Part shown: positions 1 through 8,149 of the stretch, one piece after another
Layout of the letters: each line of letters opens with the position of its first letter
Position numbering within the stretch: position 1 is the stretch's first letter
DNA from: CALZJC01 sp963781065
GTDB lineage: Bacteria; Acidobacteriota; Thermoanaerobaculia; Multivoradales; JAHEKO01
Assembly (NCBI GenBank): GCA_963781065.1
Contig: CAWAET010000020.1
Span: 79,133 to 143,132 of the forward strand
Length of the DNA: 64,000 nucleotides
Direction of reading: 5' to 3'
The notes under the pieces: generated by a model
The model's input: the letters and a program-made list of their open reading frames with translations, nothing else
Told to the model about the DNA's origin: nothing
The model's database searches: none
Program-made: the position numbers and the translations under genes

Positions 1-105
1 GCGGGGCGATGCCGTCACGGCATTGGACACCTGATTGCGCCCCGGGTTGCTGGTAGAGTTTCGGAAGTTCGGCCACGGTCGGCGACCCGGTGCCGGAGCG
101 CACCG

Positions 106-2202
106 ATGGCCCAGACCAAGCGAATCCTGGTAGTCGAGAGCGACCCCGAGGCGGCGGCGCTGATCCGCCGCGGCCTCGAGCCGGAAGAGAGCTTCGCGCT
201 CACGCTGACCGGCTCGCTGGCCCAGGCGCGAGCGGTCATCGATCGCCGGGCGCCCGACGTGGTGATCGCCTCGCTCAAGCTGCCGGACGGCCGCGGCACC
301 GACCTCATCCCCGGCTTCGAGCTGGTGGCGATGTACCCGGTGGTGGTGATGGCCGCGAGCGGCGACGAGACCACCGCGGTGGAGGCGATGAAGGCCGGCG
401 CGCTGGACTACGTCGTCAAGTCCGAGGCGACGCTGCTGGGCATGCCGCAGGTGGTGCGCCGGGCGCTCAGGGAGTGGAGCCATCTGGTCGAGCGCCGCCG
501 GGCCGAGATCGCCTTCCAGGTCAGCGAGATGCGGTTCCGCTCGCTGTATGACGACAACCCGTCGATGTTCTTCACCGTCGAGCGCGACGGCACCATGTCG
601 TCGGTCAACCGCTATGGCGCCGAGATGCTGGGCTATACGGTGGACGAGCTGATCGGGCGCCGCTTCGACGAGCTCTACCCCGAGAACCAGCGCCCGGCTC
701 TCGAGGGCCACATCGAGGGCTGCTTCGAGGAGCAGGAGACGCTGCACCGCTGGGAGGCGCGCAAGGCCCACCAGGACGGCTCCACGCTCTGGGTGCGCAC
801 CACGGCGCGCATCGTGATCGGCGCCGACGGCGAGCCTTCGCTGCTGATCGTCTGCGAGGACCTCACCGAGACCCGCACGCTGTCCGAGATCCTCAACTAC
901 GAGTCGAGCCACGACTCGCTGACCGGGCTGCTCAACCGGCGCGAGTTCGAGCGCCGTCTGGCCGAGGCGCTGCGCGGCGCCGCCGAGACCGAGTCGGAGC
1001 ACGTCCTCTGCTATGTCGACCTCAACCAGTTCCAGCTGATCAACGAGACCTGGGGCCACGCGGCCGGCGACGACCTGCTGCGCCGGCTGGCGCGGCTGTT
1101 CCAGCAGCAGCTGCGGCCGCGCGACCTGCTGGCGCGGCTGGGCGGCGACGAGTTCGGCGTGCTGATGGAGTTCTGCTCGCTGAACGAGGCGCAGGTGGTG
1201 GCCGCCTCGATCCAGCAGGCGATCGAGGCCTTCCGCTTCGACTGGGAGGAGCAGCGGCTGACGGTCGCCGCCGGCATCGCCCTGGTGCCGATCGGCGCCG
1301 GCCAGACCATCGGCCAGGTGATGCAGGCCGCCGACACCGCCTGCTACGCCGCCAAGACGGCGGGGCGGAACCGGATCCACGTCTACAACCCCGAGGACGT
1401 CGAGATCGCCCGCCGCCAGGGCGAGATGCGCTGGGTCTCGCGCATCCTCATGGCGCTGCAGGAGGACCGCTTCGCCCTCTACCGGCAGCGGATCAGCCCA
1501 ATCGTCGACGGCGGCCGGCAGCACCACTTCGAGATCCTGCTGCGCATGCTCGACGCCGACGACCGGGTCATCGCCCCGGGGTCGTTCCTGCCCGCCGCCG
1601 AGCGCCACCGGCTGATCGAGCGGCTCGACCGCTGGGTGATCGCCAACACGCTCGAGTGGCTGGCCGAGCAGCGGGCCGAGCTGCCCGACCTCTTCCTGTG
1701 CGCCATCAATCTCTCCGGCCACAGCCTGGGCAACGAGCGCACGCTGCGCTTTCTCCAGGACCAGATCGCGCGCTACGACATCCCGCCCGAGAAGCTCTGC
1801 TTCGAGGTCACCGAGACGGTGGCGGCGCAGGACCCCGACAAGGCGACCCGCTTCATCGGCGCCCTGCGCGAGCGCGGCTGCCACTTCGCCCTCGACGACT
1901 TCGGCACCGGCGTCTCCTCGTTCGGCTATCTGCGCACCCTGCCGGTCGACTTCGTCAAGATCGACGGCATCTTCGTCAAGGGCATCCTCGACGACGCCGC
2001 CGACGACGTGCTGGTGGCGTCGATCAACCGGGTCGCCCACGCGCTGGGCAAGCGGACCATCGCCGAGTACGTGGAGAACGAGCGGATCCTCGAGCGCATG
2101 GCGGAGATCGGCGTCGACTTCGTGCAGGGCTACGGCGTCGGCCGGCCGGAGCCGATCGGCGAGATGGGCGGCCCCCGGGCGCTGCGGGCGCTCGGCAGCT
2201 AG
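106..2202 (+). CDS. REC-PAS-GGDEF-EAL cyclic-di-GMP signalling protein
   Basis: The 698-aa protein has an N-terminal receiver-like domain (about residues 5-120), a PAS domain (about 140-265), a GGDEF diguanylate cyclase domain (about 275-430) and a C-terminal EAL phosphodiesterase domain (about 445-690). The cyclase signature GGDEF is intact (ARLGGDEFGVLM). The EAL motif reads EIL (FEILLRML), and the DDFGTG metal-site motif is present, so both catalytic halves could work. The receiver looks degenerate: where the phosphoacceptor Asp is expected, the strand reads VVIASLKLPDG, with Ser in its place. The protein therefore probably makes or degrades cyclic di-GMP in response to a signal bound by PAS rather than to phosphorylation. 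The ATG at 106 opens the receiver fold directly. It is transcribed alone; the next gene starts 88 bp downstream. Confidence 0.9.
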   Translation: MAQTKRILVVESDPEAAALIRRGLEPEESFALTLTGSLAQARAVIDRRAPDVVIASLKLPDGRGTDLIPGFELVAMYPVVVMAASGDETTAVEAMKAGALDYVVKSEATLLGMPQVVRRALREWSHLVERRRAEIAFQVSEMRFRSLYDDNPSMFFTVERDGTMSSVNRYGAEMLGYTVDELIGRRFDELYPENQRPALEGHIEGCFEEQETLHRWEARKAHQDGSTLWVRTTARIVIGADGEPSLLIVCEDLTETRTLSEILNYESSHDSLTGLLNRREFERRLAEALRGAAETESEHVLCYVDLNQFQLINETWGHAAGDDLLRRLARLFQQQLRPRDLLARLGGDEFGVLMEFCSLNEAQVVAASIQQAIEAFRFDWEEQRLTVAAGIALVPIGAGQTIGQVMQAADTACYAAKTAGRNRIHVYNPEDVEIARRQGEMRWVSRILMALQEDRFALYRQRISPIVDGGRQHHFEILLRMLDADDRVIAPGSFLPAAERHRLIERLDRWVIANTLEWLAEQRAELPDLFLCAINLSGHSLGNERTLRFLQDQIARYDIPPEKLCFEVTETVAAQDPDKATRFIGALRERGCHFALDDFGTGVSSFGYLRTLPVDFVKIDGIFVKGILDDAADDVLVASINRVAHALGKRTIAEYVENERILERMAEIGVDFVQGYGVGRPEPIGEMGGPRALRALGS

Positions 2203-2290
2203 TGTCGGTCGCCGCCGGCTTCTTGCCGCCACCGGCGAGCCGCGTTAAGGTCGAGGTTCAGCCTACAGCAGCGCGCCGGAGGATGCCGCC

Positions 2291-3007
2291 ATGCTCGACC
2301 ATCCGCGTCCCAAGTTCACCTTTCTCGGCCACGCCACGGTGCGGTGCGACCTGCCGGGCGGCAAGGTGATGCTGATCGACCCCTGGGTCGGCCAGAACCC
2401 CTCCTGCCCGGACGAGCTCAAGCAGCTCGACCGGCTGGACGCCATGCTGATCACCCACGCCCACTTCGACCACATCGCCGATGCGGTGGAGCTGGCCCAG
2501 CGGTACCAGCCGGAGGTCGTCGTCGGCTGTTTCGAGGTCTGCCACTGGCTCACCGGCAAGGGCGTTCGCAACACCTCGGCGATGAACCTCGGCGGCTGCC
2601 AGGACGTTCTGGGGCACAGCGTCAGCATGGTGCGGGCGGACCACTCCTGCGGCATCAGCGACGGCGACCACATCCTCTACGGCGGCGTCGCGGCCGGCTA
2701 TGTCGTGCGGCTCCAGGGCGGCTACACCTTCTACCACGCCGGCGACACGGCGCTGTTCTCGGACATGCAGCTGATCGCCGAGCTCTACCGCCCGGAGCTG
2801 GCCTTCCTGCCCATCGGCGATCTGTTCACCATGGGCCCGGACCAGGCGGCGCGGGCCTGCCGCTACCTCGGCGTGCGGCATGTCGTGCCGATCCACTGGG
2901 GAACCTTCCCGGTCCTCAGCGGCACGCCGGCGGCGCTCGAAGCCCGCCTCGACTCCCTCGGCATCACCTGCCGGATGCTCGCCCTGCAGCCGGGCGAGTC
3001 GTACTAG
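2291..3007 (+). CDS. metal-dependent hydrolase, MBL fold (UPF0173-like)
   Basis: A 238-aa metallo-beta-lactamase-fold protein with the signature HAHFDH (in LITHAHFDHIADA) and a later YHAGDTALF that supplies the Asp/His metal ligands. The early FLGHATV and IDPW segments are typical of the UPF0173/YtkL group of cytosolic metal-dependent hydrolases, whose physiological substrate is unknown. The length matches that family (about 225-240 aa). The ATG at 2291 follows a GGAGG-like stretch (cgccggagg). Its TAG stop at 3005-3007 lies inside a CTAG that begins a 19-bp match to the ends of the palindromic element described at 14775 and 60971. Confidence 0.85.
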   Translation: MLDHPRPKFTFLGHATVRCDLPGGKVMLIDPWVGQNPSCPDELKQLDRLDAMLITHAHFDHIADAVELAQRYQPEVVVGCFEVCHWLTGKGVRNTSAMNLGGCQDVLGHSVSMVRADHSCGISDGDHILYGGVAAGYVVRLQGGYTFYHAGDTALFSDMQLIAELYRPELAFLPIGDLFTMGPDQAARACRYLGVRHVVPIHWGTFPVLSGTPAALEARLDSLGITCRMLALQPGESY

Positions 3008-3022
3008 CCTGCGTTATTCACC
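3004..3022. repeat. single end of the CTAG palindromic element
   Basis: CTAGCCTGCGTTATTCACC matches the right end of the copy at 60971-61153, read on the opposite strand, at 17 of 19 positions. The other end is not recognisable nearby. As in the two full copies, the CTAG contains the TAG stop codon of the preceding gene. It may be a truncated copy or a bare insertion end. Confidence 0.45.
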
Positions 3023-3048
3023 CAGGCGCGAAGCTCGGGCTGGCCGCC

Positions 3049-3861
3049 TCAGAAGCGGACGGCGGCGCCGGCGCCGACAAAGAAGTCGACGCTTTCCGAG
3101 TCGAGCCCGGCGCCGGCGCGAAAGTCGAGCTGGCTGTCTTCCGACAGCGCCCAGGTGAGCCCGGCGTTGAAGATCTGGTCGTCGCCGCGCCCCTGCTGGC
3201 GGCTGAGCGCGTAGACCTCGACGAAGCCGCCCAGTCCGTCACGCAGCGCGCGGCCCAGCACCAGGCTGGCGGAGAGCTCGCCAAAGCGGTCGTTGCGCGC
3301 GCCCTTCCGGGCGTAGCCCACGTTGCTGCCGAGCGAGGTCCGGTCGCTCAGCGCCCAGGCCAGCGCCAGGGTCGCCGCGGGCTGTGGCTCGGAGTCGCCG
3401 AACTCGTCGGAGCCGGTGGGCAGGGTGGTGGCGAAGAGCATCGCGACCTGCGGCAGCCGCGAGCCCGGCGGCAGGGGATCGCTGAGGCGGATCTTGCAGC
3501 CCACCGACATGTCCTGAAGGCCCGAGACGGCGCCCCCGGGGCCGTCCACCCGGACCCAGGAGTTGAGGCCCAGCCGCAGCTCGACGATCTCGGTCCAGCC
3601 GATCCGCACCAGCAGCTCGCCGATTGCCCGCTCGTCGAGCTCGCCGCTCTCGGTGTAGGTGGCTCCGGTCTCGATTACCGTCATGCCGCGGGTGACGGTG
3701 TCGGTGCCGGCGGTGAAGGTAGGGCGATCGGGGACCAGCGGGTCGTCCTCGGCCGCCGCCGCTGCCGCCAGCAGGGCGAGCAGCACCGTGGCAGCCGCCG
3801 CCGCTCGGCGCGCCAACAGGCGGCTTGCGGCGGAGCGGGCTGGTATCGCGATGCGGCTCAT
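3049..3861 (-). CDS. outer-membrane transporter-like protein (MetA phenol-degradation family)
   Basis: A 270-aa secreted protein. The start is set at the ATG at 3861, because an AAGGACGAG ribosome site directly precedes it and an Arg-rich, Ala/Leu-rich signal peptide ends near AAAAAEDD. The mature part has alternating beta-strand character, with motifs such as RPTFTAGTDTVTRG, PTGSDEFGDSEPQPAATLALAWALSDR and a C-terminal FFVGAGAAVRF ending in Phe, as in outer-membrane beta-barrels. This resembles the Phenol_MetA_deg barrel family, annotated as putative outer-membrane transporters. The real substrate is unknown. It converges with the upstream hydrolase gene and has its own leader on the minus strand. 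Confidence 0.65.
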   Translation of the reverse strand: MSRIAIPARSAASRLLARRAAAAATVLLALLAAAAAAEDDPLVPDRPTFTAGTDTVTRGMTVIETGATYTESGELDERAIGELLVRIGWTEIVELRLGLNSWVRVDGPGGAVSGLQDMSVGCKIRLSDPLPPGSRLPQVAMLFATTLPTGSDEFGDSEPQPAATLALAWALSDRTSLGSNVGYARKGARNDRFGELSASLVLGRALRDGLGGFVEVYALSRQQGRGDDQIFNAGLTWALSEDSQLDFRAGAGLDSESVDFFVGAGAAVRF

Positions 3862-4019
3862 CTCGTCCTTCGCCGGCGCGGGCGGTCGCGGCCGCGCCGC
3901 TCGCATGGACGAGGGTACAACGGTAACCCTCGCGACGCCAGCCTTTGGTTGTTGCGGGTCCGTGGAGCTCGTCGCCTGTGGCAACATGGCGAGGCCATCG
4001 AGGCGACGCCGTGACGAGG

Positions 4020-4682
4020 ATGACCACCAGCACCGTCGAGGACTACCTGAAGCGGATCCTGCTCGAGGAGGAGGGCGGCGACGGGCCGCCGGTCTCGCCC
4101 GGGCGGATCGCCGCCGCCTTGGAGGTGGCGCCGGGCACGGTGACCGCCATGCTCAAGACCCTGGCGGCGAGCAAGCTCATCACCTACGAGCCCTACAGCG
4201 GCGCCGGGCTGACCGCCGCCGGCCGCGAGCTGGCGCTGCACGTCCTCCGGCGGCACCGGCTGATCGAGCTCTTTCTGGTGCAGGTGATGGGCATCGACTG
4301 GAGCGAGGTGCACGACGAGGCCGAGCGGCTGGAGCACGCGGTCTCCGATCTGCTCATCACCCGCATCGACGAGATGCTCGGCCATCCCGAGGTCGACCCG
4401 CACGGCGACCCGATCCCGACGCCCGGCGGCGAGGTGCGGCAGCCGCAGCTGCCCAGCTTGCTTGGCTGCGCCACCGGCGAGGCGCTGCGCGTCGCCCGGG
4501 TGCTCGACCAGGACCCGGCTTTTCTCCAGCTGGTCGAGCGTGAGGGCCTCAAGCCGGGGCGCGAGATCGAGGTGCTCTCGCGCGACCGCGCGGCCGACAC
4601 GGTGATGATCCGCCGCGGCGACGGCGGCCTGCTCAGCCTGGGATTTCGGGCCGCTTCGAAGATCGAGGTCGAGGGGCGCTAG
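4020..4682 (+). CDS. DtxR/MntR-family metal-dependent transcriptional regulator
   Basis: A 220-aa protein with an N-terminal winged helix that begins TVEDYLKRILLEEE and contains the recognition-helix segment VAPGTVTAMLKTLAASKLI. A dimerisation/metal-sensing region (RRHRLIELFLVQVMGIDWSEVHDEAERLEHAVSD) follows, then a C-terminal FeoA/SH3-like domain (LKPGREIEVLSR). This layout is that of DtxR/IdeR/MntR regulators, which repress iron- or manganese-uptake genes when metal is bound. The Glu/His-rich stretch HDEAERLEHA carries the expected ligand residues. The ATG at 4020 is used; a GTG three codons upstream (4011) is also possible. No metal-transport gene is adjacent, so the target is not shown by context. 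Confidence 0.85.
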   Translation: MTTSTVEDYLKRILLEEEGGDGPPVSPGRIAAALEVAPGTVTAMLKTLAASKLITYEPYSGAGLTAAGRELALHVLRRHRLIELFLVQVMGIDWSEVHDEAERLEHAVSDLLITRIDEMLGHPEVDPHGDPIPTPGGEVRQPQLPSLLGCATGEALRVARVLDQDPAFLQLVEREGLKPGREIEVLSRDRAADTVMIRRGDGGLLSLGFRAASKIEVEGR

Positions 4683-4688
4683 CCGGGG

Positions 4689-5642
4689 CTACAGCCACCG
4701 CGCCCGGAGCAACAGCCCGAGCCGGGCGCCGACCCCGAGCTCCGGCGGCTGTTCGACGACGGACGGCCCGGCCCGCTCGACCCGGTCGAGCAGCGCCCGC
4801 CCGGCGAGGACGAGAAACCGGGCCGCTGGCCGCCAGGCCCGCGGCAGCTCGGTGAATCTCCGTGAGGCCAGCTGGCGGCGGGCAAGCTCGCACTCCCGCC
4901 GCACCGCCGCGGCCACCGTCCGGCGGTCGGTGTCGCCCGCCGTGGCCCAGTCGTCCGGCAGCTGGCGTCGCGGCAACCGGGCGTCGTGGCGACGCAGCCC
5001 CTCTCCCAGATCGAGCAGGGAGAAGAGGCGCAACAGCCCGGACGCCAACTCGGAAGCCGCCGTCCCGGTCGCCGCCGGCTCGGTGGCGCCGAGCAGCGCC
5101 GCGGCCAGCGCCGCCGCCAGCCTCTCGAGCTCCGCCGCGCGGGCCTGCTCGGTGGCCGGTCGGCGCACCGCGACCCGGTGCCGCGCGGCGTCGGCCAGCC
5201 CGTCGAGCGCTTCGCGGTCCCACGGCCGGAGCCGCTCCTCGAGCTCGAGGCGCAGGAAGATCGGCTGCCCGGCAGCGGTCCCGGACAGCGCCTCCTCGAG
5301 CTGGAACTGCCAGCGGTTGATCTGCGACAGCCGCTCGCCCTCGAGGCCGGTCTGGCGGGCGAAATCGAACAGCACCAGGGCGTAGGCGGCCAGCGCCTGG
5401 GCGCGGCGGCGCTCGGCCGCCGGCAGCAGGATCATCGCCGGGGCGAGGTCGCGCAAGGCGTTGCGGCAGACCTCGCCGCAGAGCCGCTCCGCCGCCTCCG
5501 GGTCCTCCTCGGCCTGCGGCAGGCGCAGCTCGTCGAGCAGCCGGCTGTGCCGGCTGGCGGCCATGGCATCGGCCCGCCACTCCCCCGCCGTCGGGTGCTC
5601 GTCCCGCACCCGCTCGACCGGTGTGCCGCCAGGACGCTTCAT
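4689..5642 (-). CDS. squalene/phytoene synthase-like protein lacking catalytic aspartates
   Basis: A 317-aa, Ala/Leu-rich helical protein that aligns with the trans-isoprenyl diphosphate synthase fold of squalene/phytoene synthases (HpnC, HpnD, CrtB). Where the family has the first Asp-rich motif (VDDIAD), this protein reads LFDFAR. Where it has the second (NILRDVGED..RGRIYLP), it reads LLDLGEGLRRHDARLPRRQL. Only one Asp of each pair remains. Prenyl-diphosphate condensation needs both Mg2+-binding clusters, so the protein is probably not a normal synthase. Alternatives are a pseudoenzyme partner or a changed reaction. It lies upstream of the M24 peptidase on the same strand, separated by a 98-bp gap with a hairpin. 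Confidence 0.6.
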   Translation of the reverse strand: MKRPGGTPVERVRDEHPTAGEWRADAMAASRHSRLLDELRLPQAEEDPEAAERLCGEVCRNALRDLAPAMILLPAAERRRAQALAAYALVLFDFARQTGLEGERLSQINRWQFQLEEALSGTAAGQPIFLRLELEERLRPWDREALDGLADAARHRVAVRRPATEQARAAELERLAAALAAALLGATEPAATGTAASELASGLLRLFSLLDLGEGLRRHDARLPRRQLPDDWATAGDTDRRTVAAAVRRECELARRQLASRRFTELPRAWRPAARFLVLAGRALLDRVERAGPSVVEQPPELGVGARLGLLLRARWL

Positions 5643-5677
5643 CTCCCGAGCCTACCGGTTGCCGCTGCCTCCTGTAG

Positions 5678-5699
5678 CGGTCGACTTCTGGGTCGACCG
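5678..5699. other. intergenic hairpin
   Basis: An 8-bp perfect inverted repeat (CGGTCGAC / GTCGACCG) with a 6-nt loop lies between the squalene-synthase-like gene and the M24 peptidase gene. There is no T-tract on either strand, so it is not a standard intrinsic terminator. It could be an operator or RNA-stability element. Confidence 0.35.
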
Positions 5700-5740
5700 T
5701 GTACCAACCTGGCAAAGACGGTCGAGACGGAGCCCGACCC

Positions 5741-6925
5741 CTACAGCAGCCTCAGCAGCTCGCGCTGCGGCTCGCCGCCGGTGATCTCGGCGCGCTCGGC
5801 GGTGAGTGCGACGTTGATCTCGGAGCGCACGCCGAAGTCGCCCTCGAGGTAGATCCCGGGCTCGATCGAGAAGCCGGTCATCGCCACCAGCGGCCGGGTG
5901 TCGTGGGTCTCCAGGTTGTCCATGTTGGCGCCCTGGCCGTGGTCCTGGATGCCGATCGAGTGGCCGGTGCGGTGGAAGAAGCGGTCGCCGTAGCCGGCGG
6001 CCTCGATGACCCCGCGGCAGGCGTCGTCGACCTCGAAGCCGCGCACCGTCTCGCCGGGGTAGCGGGCCGCGATCAGCTCCCAGGCGGCGTCGCGGGCGCC
6101 GCTGACGAGGCCGAAGATCTCCTGCTGACGGTCGGTCGGCGCCGCGGCGCAGACTCCGCACCAGGTGATGTCGCCGTAGATCGAGCCGGCGGCCTTCTCC
6201 TTGGCCCACAGGTCGATGAGCAGGAAGTCGCCCGGCCGGATCGGGCTCGAGCCCTCGGCGGTCGGCTGGTAGTGGGGGTCGGCGCTGTGCTCGTTGACGC
6301 CGACGATCGGCGGCGACTCGGTCCACAAGCCCTCCTCCTCGAACCGGCCGAGGATGAACCGCTGCACCGCGTGCTCGACGATCTCGTCGCCGCCGCGCAG
6401 CCGGTCGGCCACCAGGTCGAACGCCTGGCGGACGATGGCGTGCAGCTGAGCGCAGGCGCGGCGGTGGGTCGCCAGCTGCTCGGCCGACCAGACGGCGGCG
6501 AACCGCTGCACCAGCTCCGCCGAGGAGGCGAGCTCGACCCCGGTGGCGCGCAGCAGCTCGGCGGTCCCGGCGTCGAGCCGCGAGACCGACGGCAGGCCGT
6601 TGTCGGGGCTGTACTGGGCCGCCAGCCGGGCGCGGCCGGCGACCAGGTCGGCGAGGCCGGCGCGGTGCTGCTGCCAGGTCAGGTAGTGCGAGTTGGCGCC
6701 CGGCAGGTGGTCGAGCATCGCCGGCTCCAGCCGGTGGGTGAGCTTGCGCGGCTCGCCCGCGGCCGGGACCAGGTAGTAGCAGCGGCGGGTGACCAGCGCC
6801 TCTTCGGAGAAGCCCAGCAGCTCCAGGCTGACCGGGTCGTTGCGCTGGAAGACGGCGAACAGCCAGCCGTCGAGGCCGGCTTCGGTGAGGGCCTGCTGGA
6901 TCTCGGGGATGCGGTCGGCGAGCAC
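5741..6925 (-). CDS. M24-family metallopeptidase (Xaa-Pro aminopeptidase-like)
   Basis: A protein of about 394 aa. The GTG at 6925 is chosen because AAGGAGG lies just upstream of it; the longer reading from 6964 adds a Pro-rich leader with no ribosome site. The creatinase/aminopeptidase fold is shown by all five dinuclear metal ligands in order: LIDLW (Asp), YGDITW (Asp), GHSIG (His), IEPGIY (Glu) and SEIN (Glu). The N-terminal half is the creatinase-N-like domain. The enzyme should be a cytosolic Mn2+/Co2+ peptidase that removes N-terminal residues before proline or acts on dipeptides. It is transcribed divergently from the amidase gene at 7102. Confidence 0.88.
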   Translation of the reverse strand: MLADRIPEIQQALTEAGLDGWLFAVFQRNDPVSLELLGFSEEALVTRRCYYLVPAAGEPRKLTHRLEPAMLDHLPGANSHYLTWQQHRAGLADLVAGRARLAAQYSPDNGLPSVSRLDAGTAELLRATGVELASSAELVQRFAAVWSAEQLATHRRACAQLHAIVRQAFDLVADRLRGGDEIVEHAVQRFILGRFEEEGLWTESPPIVGVNEHSADPHYQPTAEGSSPIRPGDFLLIDLWAKEKAAGSIYGDITWCGVCAAAPTDRQQEIFGLVSGARDAAWELIAARYPGETVRGFEVDDACRGVIEAAGYGDRFFHRTGHSIGIQDHGQGANMDNLETHDTRPLVAMTGFSIEPGIYLEGDFGVRSEINVALTAERAEITGGEPQRELLRLL

Positions 6926-7101
6926 GGGGCCTCCTTGCGGTGGGTGGGGAGAGCAATCTACCAAAGCGGCCGGCGGCGCGGTTGGCGCGGCCGCCGCCGG
7001 CAGATGAATCGTGTAGCATCTATATCTTCACGAGCAGGGTCCGGCTTGTGAACTGTTGCATTCGATTGTTGTGAGGGTTTCTCTAGACTGAATCCGCGAC
7101 G

Positions 7102-8148
7102 ATGGCGAGCCTCCGGAAGATCAAGCGCCGCATGGTCCGGCGTGCCGTGGTCGAGAACCTCGACCTGATCCACGGCCCCCGAGCTACCCGCCGCAGCCGG
7201 CGCCTGAGCCGGCTGGTCACCGTCGCCCGGCTGGTCTTCCTGGTCGGCCTGCCGGCCGGTCTGGTCGCCACCTCGATGGTGCTCGCCGAGGCGGCCCAGG
7301 GATGGCTCGAGACCTCGCGCGCGGCGGTGCTGCGCCAGGGGCCGTCGCCCGGGCTGGCGCCCTCGCCGTGGCGGGTCGAGCCCGTGGTCAGCGCGCCGTT
7401 CGCCCTCGACCACAGCTTTCCCAAGCCGCTGCCGATCGACCGCAAGATCCTGCCGCTGTTGGTCCGCCGGGTGGTGATCGACCCGGGCCACGGCGGTGGC
7501 TCGAGCGGCACCGAGGGGCCCCTGAACCTGGTCGAGAAGGACGTCACGCTGGACATCGCCAAGCGGCTGCGCCGGCTGCTCGAGGAGGCCTCCTACGAGG
7601 TGGTGATGACCCGCGAGGAGGACGTCAGCGTCGCCCTGACCGACCGCGCCGATCACGCCAACCGCGAGAGCGGCGACATCTTCGTCTCGATTCACGTCAA
7701 CTGGTTCGAGAACCGGCGGTCGCGGGGTGTCGAGACCTACTATCTGGGCCCCACCGATGATCCCTACCTGAGCGATCTGGCGGCGAGCGAGAACCGCGAC
7801 TCGGGCATCCCGCTGGCCGAGTTCCGCGACATCCTCGAGCGCGTCTACGCCGATGTCCGGCAGGACGAGTCGCGGCGGCTGGCCAGCGCCGTGCAGCATT
7901 CGCTGCACCGCTCGCTGAGCTCGCTCAACCCGGCGATCCGCGACCGCGGCATCAAGACGGCACCCTTCGGCGTCCTGGTGCGGACCGAGATGCCGGCGAT
8001 CCTGGCCGAGGTCTCCTGCCTCTCCAACGAGGCCGAGGCCCGGCGGCTGGTGCAGCCCGCCTACCGCGAGTACATCGCCGAGGCGATCTTCGACGGCCTG
8101 CGCCACTACGCTCGCGGACTCAACGCGAGCGACGACCAAAGGAGCTGA
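7102..8148 (+). CDS. N-acetylmuramoyl-L-alanine amidase (Amidase_3)
   Basis: A 348-aa membrane-anchored enzyme. A basic N-terminus is followed by one hydrophobic segment (VARLVFLVGLPAGLVATSMV, about residues 38-58) and a catalytic domain (about 120-345). Zinc-site motifs of the AmiA/CwlM group are present: VVIDPGHGGGSSGT (His), NLVEKDVTLDIA (Glu), VSIHVNW (His) and the catalytic Glu in AILAEVSCLSN. It cleaves the amide between MurNAc and the stem peptide and so acts in the periplasm during wall remodelling or daughter-cell separation. Its stop (8146-8148) is one base before the start of the actin-like gene, so the two are almost certainly cotranscribed and translationally coupled. Confidence 0.9.
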   Translation: MASLRKIKRRMVRRAVVENLDLIHGPRATRRSRRLSRLVTVARLVFLVGLPAGLVATSMVLAEAAQGWLETSRAAVLRQGPSPGLAPSPWRVEPVVSAPFALDHSFPKPLPIDRKILPLLVRRVVIDPGHGGGSSGTEGPLNLVEKDVTLDIAKRLRRLLEEASYEVVMTREEDVSVALTDRADHANRESGDIFVSIHVNWFENRRSRGVETYYLGPTDDPYLSDLAASENRDSGIPLAEFRDILERVYADVRQDESRRLASAVQHSLHRSLSSLNPAIRDRGIKTAPFGVLVRTEMPAILAEVSCLSNEAEARRLVQPAYREYIAEAIFDGLRHYARGLNASDDQRS

Positions 8149-8149
8149 C

